In this document: in pieces, positions 55,801-64,000 of the stretch
How the letters are laid out: the number at the start of each line of letters is the position of its first letter
Numbering within the stretch: position 1 is the stretch's first letter
Program-made: the position numbers and the translations under genes
The notes under the pieces: generated by a model
What the model was told of the DNA's origin: nothing
What the model saw: only the letters and a program-made list of their open reading frames with translations
Databases searched by the model: none
Assembly: GCF_030035675.1 (NCBI RefSeq)
Contig: NC_084481.1
Coordinates: 231,042,927 to 231,106,926 of the forward strand
Reading direction: 5' to 3'
Origin: Rhineura floridana
Taxonomy: Eukaryota > Chordata > Lepidosauria > Squamata > Rhineuridae
DNA length: 64,000 bases

Positions 55801-56030
55801 GCATAAACGTAGCATCCAGAGGCAAGTCCTATGGCTTACAAGTGAGGCTAGGACTACAGCCTTAGTTGGCAGCTGCCCCAAAGCTGACTGAGTCCAGTGA
55901 GCTTGCACTTGCTTACAACTAAGATTGATGACCATCCTTTATTTGTGAGGGTGGAAAGAGAGTGTTGGGAGAGAGGTGATCCTTCACTTTCTTTCAAATG
56001 GGGTGGAATAATAAGCTACATGAAGTGCTC

Positions 56031-56139
56031 TGTGTGTGTGTGTGTGTGTGGGAGTGTGCGCGCGCGTGGGAGTGTGTGCGCGCGCGTGGGAGTGTGTGTG
56101 CGCGCGCGCGCGCGTGGGAGTGTGTGAGAGAGAGAGAGA
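56031..56139. repeat. GT/GC alternating minisatellite
   Basis: (GT)n then three to four ~20-bp units of 'gtgggagtgtgtgcgcgcgc' type, ending in (GA)n. Long alternating purine-pyrimidine runs such as GCGCGCGCGCGCGT are Z-DNA-prone. In DLGAP5 intron 1. Confidence 0.92.
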
Positions 56140-56424
56140 TCTTTAACAATGGTTAACAGCATTGAAGGCAACGTTCCTTTGCTGAGGAGCAACAGTGGCA
56201 GGTAGCTGTTGTGCTCATGTTTTGCTTGTGGGCTTCCCAGAGGTATCTGGATGGCCATTGTTAGAACAGAATGCTGGTCTAGACTAAATTAAAGACTCTT
56301 CTTATGGTTAAGGTGATACACTGTAGCTGCCAGAGACCCTGTTTTTTTCAAGACGTTCTCCTTTTGGGGTGGAGCAAAATTATTAGAAAGAAGAGAGGCT
56401 TGAGGGTAAGATGTGATGGGAACA

Positions 56425-57080
56425 TAAGAACATAAGAAGAGCCTGCTGGATCAGGCCAGTGGCCCATCTAGTCCAGCATCCTGTTCTCACAGTGGCCAAC
56501 CAGGTGCCTGGGGGAAGCCCACAACCAGGACCCGAGTGCAAGAACACTCTCCCCTCCTGAGGCTTCCGGCAACTGGTTTTCAGAAGCATGCTGCCTCTGA
56601 CTAGGGTGGCAGAGCACAGCCATCATGGCTAGTAGCCATTGATAGCCCTGTCCTCCATGAATTTGTCTAATCTTCTTTTAAAGCCGTCCAAGCTGGTGGC
56701 CATTACTGCATCTTGTGGGAGTAAATTCCATAGTTTAACTATGCGCTGAGTAAAGAAGTACTTCCTTTTGTCTGTCCTGAATCTTCCAACATTCAGCTTC
56801 TTTGAATGTCCACGAGTTCTAGTATTATGAGAGAGGGAGAAGAACTTTTCTCTATCCACTTTCTCAATGCCATGCATAATTTTATACACTTCTATCATGT
56901 CTCCTCTGACCCGCCTTTTCTCTAAACTAAAAAGCCCCAAATGCTGCAACCTTTCCTCATAAGGGAGTCGCTCCATCCCCTTGATCATTCTTCCCTTTCC
57001 TCTCATTTCCCCATGAGCCCCTCCCCAATTTTCTCCAGAAGGTCCTCCATCCCCCAAAAGCAGATTTTGGGGGCACACAA
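56425..57080 (-). mobile_element. CR1-type LINE, C-terminus and 3' UTR (DLGAP5 intron 1)
   Basis: Frame 57078-56629 (149 aa) encodes RLPYEERLQHLGLFSLEKRR, MIEVYKIMHGIEKVDREKFF and RKYFFTQRIVKLWNLLPQDA, the C-terminal region of a CR1-clade ORF2. Its 3' UTR runs to 56425 with the antisense terminus 'aagaacataagaagagcctg'. Best preserved copy of this subfamily here. Ends about 130 bp before DLGAP5 exon 2. Confidence 0.9.
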
Positions 57081-57199
57081 TGGAGGCTGCAGAGGAAGGG
57101 GAATTCCCCTTTGTGTGAACAGAAGTTTATTGTGCAAGTGGGATGACATAACTGGCTGTCATTCATAATATAAAATATTTGTCCCTTTGTTCTATCTAG

Positions 57200-57442
57200 A
57201 AAATAATAAGATGGCTACAAATTTTGCTACTCGATACAAAAAGGACCTGAGCAAAGAGAATCTCAAGACGAAACTAGTCCGTCGAAAGTCCCTTTTTCAG
57301 AAGGAGAGCAGACAGAAGGAGTTTAATAAAGGCAGGCAGTTTGGAGTGATTGATGTCAATACACAGCCATCAAGAGACAGGGAACTTTCTCTGCTTGAGG
57401 AGTCTGGGGAAGGGCACTTGCTGAGAAGCAACATAAAGCCAA
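57200..57442 (+). CDS. DLGAP5: DLGAP5 exon 2 (first coding exon)
   Basis: Acceptor TTCTATCTAG|AAAATAAT at 57199/57200, ATG at 57211, donor CCAA|GTAAGT at 57442/57443. Encodes residues 1-77 plus one base. The stop just downstream (ending the open frame at 57450) lies in the intron. Confidence 0.93.
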
Positions 57443-60400
57443 GTAAGTAGATACTTGATACTATTGTTTGACAAAGCACTGCTTTTCGCACTCTGTCACT
57501 ATAGTGTTATCTAGGCCATATTAGCAAAATAAAAACTGACAAATTGCCGGGTGTGGATGGCATCCACCCGAGAATTGTTAAAAGGCTCAAATGTGAAATT
57601 GCTGACTTCCTTACAAAAATATGTAATTTGTTCCTAAGATCAGCCTCCATGCCTGAGGACTGGCGAACATAACACCAATTTTTAAAAAGGGATCCAGGGG
57701 TGGGGGATCCTGGAAATTACAGGCTGGTTAGCTTTTATGTCTGTTCCAGGAAAACAGGTGGAAAGCATTGTTAAAGATAAAATTAGCAAGCATACAGAAG
57801 AACAATTTATGCTGAAGGAGAACCAGCATGGTCCTATCTCACTACCCTATTAATTGAGAGTATCAGCAAGCATATAGAGAGAGGTGGTCTAGTTGACATG
57901 GTGTACTTGGACTTCCAAAAGGTTTTGACAAAGTACTTCACCAAAGACACCTGAGTAAGTTTAGCAGTCATGGAGTATGGGGTGAGGTCCTCTTGTGGAT
58001 CAGGAACGGATTAAGTAAGAGGAAGCAGAGAGTAGGAATAAATGGACAGTTCAGATGCCAATCCACTGTGTGCCAGCTGCAAAAAAGGCTAATGCCATGC
58101 TAGAGATCATTAGGAAAGAGACTGAAAATAAAGGTGCTAATATCACAAAGCCATTATACAAATCTATGGTGAGACTGCCTGTGGGATGCTGGATACAGTT
58201 CTGGTTGCCTCACCTCAAAAAGTACATTGTAAAGCCGGAAAAGGTTCAGAAAAGGGCAATGAAATTGATCAAGGGGGTGGAACAACCTTATGAGGAAAGG
58301 TTACAACATTTTGGGCTTGTTGGGTGAGAGGAAAAGGTGAGTAAGAGGGGACATTAGAAGTGTGCACAATTATGCATAATGTGGAGAAAGTGAACAGTTT
58401 TTTCTCCCTTTCTCATAACCTTAAAATGTGGGGCCATCCAATGAAACTGAATGTTGGGTGATTTAGGATAGGCAGAAGAGTCCTTCTTCACACTGAATCT
58501 GCTTCCTCAGGAGGCACTGATGATCACCAACTTGGATGGCTTTAAAAAGAGTATTGGACAAATTCTAAAGACACAGCGACTATCATGGCTGTGTTCTGCC
58601 TCCACTTCAGAAGCAGTAACCCTCTGAACACCAGTTGCAGGGAATCACAGGTGATGAGAGCACTGTTGCACTCAAGTCTTGCTTGTGCACTTCCCATGGA
58701 CATCTGGTTGGCCACTCTGAGAACAGAGTGCTGGACTAGACGGACTTTTGTCCTGATCAATCAGGGCTTAGATCATTCCGATTTAGGCTGCATTTGAAAG
58801 TAAGCCACATTGAAATCCATGGGATGTTTTAATATAAACATGGATAGGACTGGGCTGAACATTCTGATGACGTTTGTGTGATGGGATCTAAATTCTTTTC
58901 TTGCCCCTTGTAGGCCAGATCCCAAGTTCTGCAGCTAAGACTCGTGAACAGGAACGCTTGAAAATGCTGCAGCGATACAAAGCTGAGAAAGAACTTCGCA
59001 AGTTAAAACAGCAGAGAGAGAAACCCACATTTAAATGTGGGCTATTCAAACCAGAGGCTTCTGCCTTTCTGCCCAAATCATCACATATCCCAATATTCAG
59101 CAAGCCCAAGGAGAAGGTATTTCTTTTTTCCCTGTCATTTGCTGGGGTCCAGCTCATATGTATCACGTAAATCATGCCTTGGGCTTGCACAGGCTCTCTG
59201 TCAGGGCTGGTTTTAAAGGGCGGCCAGGTTGGGCACTGGCCTGAGGGCCCCGGAGCTACAGGAGCCCCTGAGGGGCCCTCCGCTCCCCTTCCACGATCCG
59301 CATCCCCCCACCTGTCTACAGTAGTCTTTACCATTGCCCTTAATTAAGATGCCGGCCGCAGTTTCCCTAAGGTACTGAAGCCGCTGCTGCCATCTTAGTT
59401 GATGGCAAAGATGTGTGTAGCATACACATGTGCCATCAACAAAGATGGCAGCAGAGGCTTCATTCCCTTTAGGGAAACTGCGGCTGCCATCTTAATTAAG
59501 GGCAACGGTAAAGACTACTGTAGAGAGGTAGGGGGCCCGTGCGGGGAGGCGTGTGGACACCCACCCACCGGGGGCCCAGGGCAAGCTGATGCCCAAAGGC
59601 CCCCGCATGCCTGGAGCTGGCCCTGCTCTCTGTTCATCCTTGTATGCTCCAGTTCCCTCTTTCCCTTCTTTCTTTGTCCAAGCTAGAGTTGAAAATTAGG
59701 GCTTGGAGTGGGTTTCCAATTCTGATTTGGAGGGCTACTATGGCTTGTGTGGTCCAGAAAAGGAGAGATTTGGAGGGTGATGATTTAAAACGGAGTGAAT
59801 CGGTGCAATTCAGAATGGCCAAATCAAGAATTGATGGCTGTTACATGTAAACTGGGTTTTGACATTCACTTGCATGCTTGTAGTAAAGTCAAGGGCCTGT
59901 AAATGAGTGGTTTGCATTTATTTCCATATAGATGTGGGGAAGACTTGGTTGGTATGAAGGGGTTTGTTATACTTTTAAGTGTGGTAGGCACAGCCCACTC
60001 GTGCACAGGACATGACTCAAATGGCAGCATATGAGAAGGGTGACCTTCACAAACACAGGAAAGATGGGAAGTTCTCTGATCTGTGGACTCATGCAGATCA
60101 TTTTGCTTGAATGCCTGAGCACTGGGTTGGTCTGGATCACCAATTGTGTCTCCCCTCCTCCCCCTTGCATGTATGCACAGAACACATTGTCTTGATTCAT
60201 TATGGTTTGCTTTGTAACTTTTCTTTCTTTTTGGAAAATTCAATAAAATATATTAGCAGTAATAATAAAAAATTTGGTGGACACAGAACTTGTTAAATGT
60301 CACATAAGGATTGTGGCCATGTAAAGAATTTAACTTTCTGTGTTTAAGCTTTTCTTGAACCCATCAACATTGTTTACTGCCTGCTTAAAATCTGCTCATG

Positions 60401-63087
60401 ACTTCTTTTTTTAAGTATATCTTTAAAAATTATTTTATAAGCAGCTTTCCGGAAAAGCTCCAAAAGCAGCCTACAATAAAATATGAAAGCACTCCTGGAG
60501 CCATCAGTGTCATCTTTTAGGTGCCAAGCTTTTGGTTGTCAGTTTGGACCATACTGTGGGATGATTTATCTTTTAATTAGAAGGGGTAGGATCTGTCCTT
60601 TTTATACATATTGGTAGACAGATGAGCACTTTTAAGAATTTTGTTCTCTTGTTTTTTCCTCCTACGTATTTGGTTTTTAATCATTGTCAAGCAGTTTTGT
60701 ATCTTCTAGATTTGTAAGTTGCTTTGAGACCTCTTCTTGTGAAAAAAGATGAATAAATAATTATTATAACAGTAAAAAAATCCAATGAGATCAGAAGCAA
60801 AACAAGGCATCAAAGAAAATCACTGTGTCTGGCTAGTCTGGTTAGGGGGTGCAGATGTGGGTTTTTGTTTAAACGTGTGCGTCCTTTTGGTGTCTGTGTG
60901 TGAAATTTGCTTACTCTGTCTCTGGGCTACTCCTAGGAAGTGCTACCTCCAGTGCGGATAACAAGATCAAAGGCAAAGAACCAGTTGCAAGAACCAGTCG
61001 GACCACCAGCTAGATCACACCTTTCAGTGGTTTGTCTTATATTTTTATGCTTGTTCATGTGGTTTGAATGTAGAAATGAGCTACCAGAGCTGTGGCAATT
61101 AAATTGGAAACTGGGGTGGGTGGTGGTAATAGCAGGAGTAGTATTGCATGTGGGTTTTTGTTGTGCATGCGTGCGTTGTATTTGCAGCTTGAAATTAAGG
61201 GTTGTATCTCATGCTGGTCCTACTCAGAGTAATCCCATTAAATATAACAATCATGACTAATCCAGGTCCACAAACTTCAGTGGGTCTGCTCGTGAGCATA
61301 ACTTTATTTGGATGCAACCATAAATGCTGGTTGGTGTGTAAATTTCTCTCATAGTTGAGAACTGGTTTTCTTTTATCTTTTTTCTTAATCTGTGCCCACA
61401 GACATCCGTCCAGCTCCATACTGCCTTACCTAGCTTGTGCTGCATATTACATCCATTACAATTCCACTCCAGCCAACCATTTCTTTCCAATATGATGGAC
61501 AGTATGTTACTCTGAATCCTAGATCTAGCTTTCCTGTTCCTTGAATTCAAATTTCCTAAGTGATCTAGTAGTCAGTGCAAGGGTGGTAGAAGGTCAACCT
61601 CTAGGTGATCTGCAGTAATAGATTTCTGACTTGCAATTGTTTAACAATTGCAGCAACAAAATTACTCTGTCCTTCCCTAAATGGCACTCCTGAAATGGAG
61701 AAATCTTGGAGCAGCCGTTTGGGTGGAGGGGCTGTGAGATCTGCTGAGCTCTGGTACTGAAGTTCCTGGGCTTAGAATTCTGCAATCCTAATTCTGAAAT
61801 GCTAAAACCTCTGCTTTTGCACCATCATAGATGTCAAGGTTCTGAGTAAAAAAATTAATCTGATTCCAAAAGCATGAAGTCCGCCCTCCCTGGTCTAATG
61901 CACTTTAAATGTTTGTGGTTAGAGAAGACCAGTCCAAGAATGCCAGGCCCTTTGAGGAAGGGCCATAACTCAGTGGTAGAGCATCTGCCTTGCATGTAGA
62001 AGGTCCCAAGTTCAATCTCCAGCATCTCCGAGTAGGGCTGGGAGACAGCCAAATCTGAAACCCTGGAGCTGCTGCCAATCAGAGTAGATAATACTGAACT
62101 AGGTGGACCAAGGGTCTGATATGGTATAAGGGAGCTTTCTTTGACAGACAAGTATTGGCCCCCCATAGTACTTGCATTCAAATGGTCAATGAAATACCTT
62201 GGTTGGGATTCGAAGAGATACGTGAGGCACGCCCAGTGGAAACTGTTCAAAGATAAAATAAACAGCAGGCCCTCATACCACATCAGAAACTCTCTTTGAA
62301 ACTCCTCTCCATCTTCTTCAGAGGGGCAGGGAATTGCGCTGCAGATCCAGAAACACATTCTGACAGTTATTCCCTGACATGTGGAATTACAGTACTTGCC
62401 AAGTTCTTTGGATCCTGACCTTTGCATATCGAGTTGATGGAATTCAACATTGCAGACAGTTGGCCAGATAATCATTTGGACTGTACGTTTTAAAAAGGAC
62501 AAATATGTAAATATTCCTGTAGTGACCTCTTCCTAGAATGGAACTTTTTTTGAACAGAACAGTACAAAAGACTAGTTGCGCCTTCATGTAGAATTGAGGG
62601 CTGTGTTTCAGTTTGTTTGAGCTTGTTGAACTGGCAGCTAGCTGTCTTTCGTGCGTGCTATTTGATCCCAATGACTTACCAGTTGAGAGTAACTGCTCTT
62701 GTAGTCACCTGCAGCGTGTAAGATTTGCCTCCAGGTGAGTTTTACAGTAGTTTTTGTGTTAATTTTAGCACTTTAATCTAGACATAGCTATGCATATGCA
62801 GGTGGATAGTGAGTCTGGTGGGTCTGTTTGCAAGAATAGATATAAGGCTCTTATAGATGAGGGAATTATTGTCTCATTGTGGTGTCAATTGGTAATAAAA
62901 GGAAGGCATTGTAGACTCCAGAAGTAAATGGATGGTAAAATGTGTTCCCTAGAAACAAAGGATGTCATGCGAAATTTCTCTCTGCAGGTGGCCCCAAGCT
63001 ATACCAGCAAGAGCTGCAGTCTGCAAACAGATCAGCATAAACTGAAGCAGATCTACATAGACAAACCTGCCCCAAAGGAGAGCAAAG
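57211..63087 (+). CDS. DLGAP5: DLGAP5 (HURP), 5' coding exons, gene continues past window
   Basis: DLGAP5/HURP is a mitotic spindle microtubule-associated protein that bundles and stabilises kinetochore fibres near chromosomes, under Ran-importin-beta and Aurora A control. Four coding exons join in frame: 57211-57442, 58914-59116, 60937-61026 (or 61029) and 62988-63087, about 208 residues. They match the vertebrate N-terminal microtubule-binding half: the opening ATRYKKDLSKENLKTKLV and RKSLFQKESRQKE correspond to human HRKSLSQKENRHKE; exon 3 gives a basic helical stretch REQERLKMLQRYKAEKELRK; exon 4 opens with VRITRSKAK, identical to the human motif. Introns are phase 1, 0, 0 and 1. The GKAP-homology C-terminal domain would lie beyond 64000. 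ATG at 57211 is 11 nt into exon 2 and fits the family start. Confidence 0.93.
57515..58765 (+). mobile_element. CR1-type LINE in DLGAP5 intron 2
   Basis: Translated pieces show KLPGVDGIHPRIVKRLK, SMPEDW, GNYRLVS, the post-RT segment ANAMLEIIRKETENKGANI and EQPYEERLQHFGLVG, then the 3' UTR ending near 58765 ('cttttgtcctgatcaatcag'). The palm with the catalytic FADD-type motif is missing (internal deletion around 57960-58050) and frames are broken. Same orientation as the gene. Confidence 0.88.
58780..58870. mobile_element. Palindromic MITE (family C)
   Basis: 'gaaagtaagccacattgaaa' and 'catggataggactgggctg'. Confidence 0.5.
58914..59116 (+). CDS. DLGAP5: DLGAP5 exon 3
   Basis: Acceptor GCCCCTTGTAG|GCCAG, donor GAGAAG|GTATTT. 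Residues 78-145; the split codon (A+GC) gives Ser. Lys/Glu-rich helix then KPTFKCGLFKPEASAFLPKS, parallel to human KRGIFKVGRYRPDMPCFL. Confidence 0.93.
59202..59625. mobile_element. Foldback hAT-type element, 424 bp (DLGAP5 intron 3)
   Basis: Ends CAGGGCTGGTTTTAAAG and complement 'ggagctggccctg', flanked by the exact 8-bp repeat CTCTCTGT (59194-59201 and 59626-59633). Almost the whole element is a palindrome centred near 59414; for example 'ctacagtagtctttaccatt' pairs with 'aacggtaaagactactgtag'. No coding capacity; the 95-aa frame at 59399 is incidental. Confidence 0.93.
60635..60770 (+). repeat. LINE 3' end (DLGAP5 intron 3)
   Basis: 'tttgtaagttgctttgagac' and 'aagatgaataaataattatt' mark a LINE terminus. 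Confidence 0.5.
60937..61026 (+). CDS. DLGAP5: DLGAP5 exon 4
   Basis: Acceptor CTACTCCTAG|GAAGTG. Encodes EVLPPVRITRSKAKNQLQEP and VGPPARSHLS. Donor is weak: either CTTTCA|GTGGTT at 61026 or CAGTG|GTTTGT at 61029; both keep phase 0 and differ by one Val. Confidence 0.85.
61195..61325. mobile_element. Palindromic MITE (family C)
   Basis: 'agggttgtatctcatgctgg', 'ctactcagagtaatcccatt', then 'cttcagtgggtctgctcgtg' and 'atttggatgcaacc'. Confidence 0.65.
61965..62135 (+). repeat. tRNA-Ala-derived SINE (DLGAP5 intron 4)
   Basis: 'ataactcagtggtagagcat', 'gccttgcatgtagaaggtcc', B box 'agttcaatctcc', 3' end 'tataagggagctttctttga'. Confidence 0.88.
62988..63087 (+). CDS. DLGAP5: DLGAP5 exon 5
   Basis: Acceptor TTTCTCTCTGCAG|GTGGCC. 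Encodes VAPSYTSKSCSLQTDQHKLK and QIYIDKPAPKESK; donor AAAG|GTTTGA is weak. Ends one base into a codon. This part of the protein is poorly conserved, so the call rests on frame, acceptor and position. Confidence 0.75.
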
Positions 63088-63239
63088 GTTTGAATTGTCC
63101 ACCCTATCATCCAAACACTATAGGACTGGTGCTGTGTGTGTGCCAGTGTAGAGTGACGTTGAATGTTTGAGTCCCTCCCTGCCCTTTCCCAAGGGCTCAG
63201 GCTGGATTGCAGCCTATCCTTTATTTCACTTAGATCAAG

Positions 63240-63345
63240 AAAGGGGAACCTGCAGCTCTCCAGCACGGCCAATAGCCAGAAATAATTGGACTTGTAGTCC
63301 GACAACATCTGAAAAGACACAGGTTTCCCATTCCTGAACCTGGGA
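63240..63345. mobile_element. Palindromic MITE (family A)
   Basis: Arms 'aggggaacctgcagctctcc' and 'aaagacacaggtttcccatt' with 'ttggacttgtagtccgacaa' inside. Confidence 0.7.
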
Positions 63346-63818
63346 AATGGGCATGTTGCCATCCCATACCTATCCTACGGCAGCACCTGTAAGATTTTGT
63401 GGCTTTCCAGGGATTTGAACCCAGGTGTGTCAAGCGTTTTGAAAGGAGTAGATTTTTGAAGATGCCGGAGGTTCTGCAGAAAGCTTGCCATCCAAATGGC
63501 AGAACCACTGCAGTGCAGTTGCCTGAGTTGTTCCAGACAGACCATGATCAATGGTATAAAACCTGTGGGGAAATCGGAGAGGGTCAGCAGGATATCACCC
63601 TCTCTCTCCCAATGTCTCTCTTGATGCAGGTCGTTGTTTTGGTACCATACCCAGGCCTGAAGCCGGATGATGTGCTGGATAGCATAGTGTTAAAACACTG
63701 CCTCACTCTGCAGAGCTCCGAATTCAATTCTCACACTGGACTGCTGGGCATGCAAACGATTATGGCTGCAATTGGAATTGACTGCATTTGTTAATAATGT
63801 GAATGTGATTCCCAACAG

Positions 63819-63977
63819 CCACATACATAAATCTAGTGGTTCCCAAAGCAGCACCTGCCCAGTTATCAGGTCTTCTGTGAACCGATGCCCCACACAGTCC
63901 CTGATAAAATCACTCCCCATCACCCGTAAGAGTGTATGTGTGAGATGCCTGACGAGAGTCTGTATTACTGCTGCTAC
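63819..63977 (+). CDS. DLGAP5: Candidate DLGAP5 exon 6
   Basis: One frame stays open from an acceptor TTCCCAACAG| at 63818 to a strong donor CTAC|GTGAGA at 63977. It reads SSGSQSSTCPVIRSSVNR, TQSLIKSLPITRKSV, a Ser/Thr/Arg-rich text loosely like the human region after RITRSKAK. However this frame needs an incoming phase of 2 while exon 5 ends in phase 1, so either a small exon lies between, or a boundary is wrong, or this is not an exon. Confidence 0.35.
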
Positions 63978-64000
63978 GTGAGACTGCTAAAAATCCTGGA

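Noticed and set aside
56629-57078. 149-aa minus-strand frame as a host gene
   Set aside because: CR1-clade LINE C-terminus with its 3' UTR following directly.
59399-59686. 95-aa frame in DLGAP5 intron 3
   Set aside because: Lies on the right arm of a palindromic transposon and has no domain.

Overview
This is a vertebrate nuclear genomic window, almost certainly from a squamate reptile (lizard or snake). The basis is the repeat mix: BovB (RTE) LINE fragments, tRNA-derived SINEs whose tails match the BovB 3' end, CR1 and L2-clade LINEs, tRNA-Ala-derived SINEs, 5S-rRNA-derived SINEs, a Tc1/mariner remnant and many hAT-type elements and short foldback transposons. There is no bacterial, phage or CRISPR content. 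Host coding sequence is sparse and lies at the right end.

Layout. About 1-39.7 kb is gene-free in coding terms and is a mosaic of nested repeats. At 15.3-16.8 kb a five-to-six copy 223-bp VNTR is joined to an L2-like 3' end, and the whole block splits a small foldback transposon. About 40.3-40.9 kb is a CpG-island promoter. Its best first-exon donor is on the minus strand, and the C-over-G skew to its left also fits leftward transcription. From vertebrate gene order (FBXO34 head-to-head with DLGAP5) it may be the FBXO34 promoter, but no FBXO34 coding exon is visible. About 40.9-43.8 kb is a decayed tandem array of roughly 100-bp units broken up by LINE insertions. About 43.8-50.7 kb is again repeats.

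Genes. At 50.77-51.34 kb (minus) lies an intact single-exon IMP3 reading frame (U3 snoRNP protein, 187 aa). At 54.5-54.9 kb lies a cell-cycle-type promoter with three CCAAT boxes and a CHR element, followed by a short non-coding exon. From 57.2 kb to the window edge come the first coding exons of DLGAP5 (HURP, a mitotic spindle protein) on the plus strand: four well-supported coding exons and one uncertain candidate; the gene runs off the right edge. Its introns hold BovB, CR1, L2 and SINE copies and two long palindromes.

The most unusual features are the VNTR-plus-LINE-tail composite, the 3' hairpin of that LINE family with a compensatory base-pair change between copies, the tandem array abutting the CpG island, the IMP3 frame beside DLGAP5 where mammals and birds are not known to have it, and several foldback elements with exact 8-bp target duplications.
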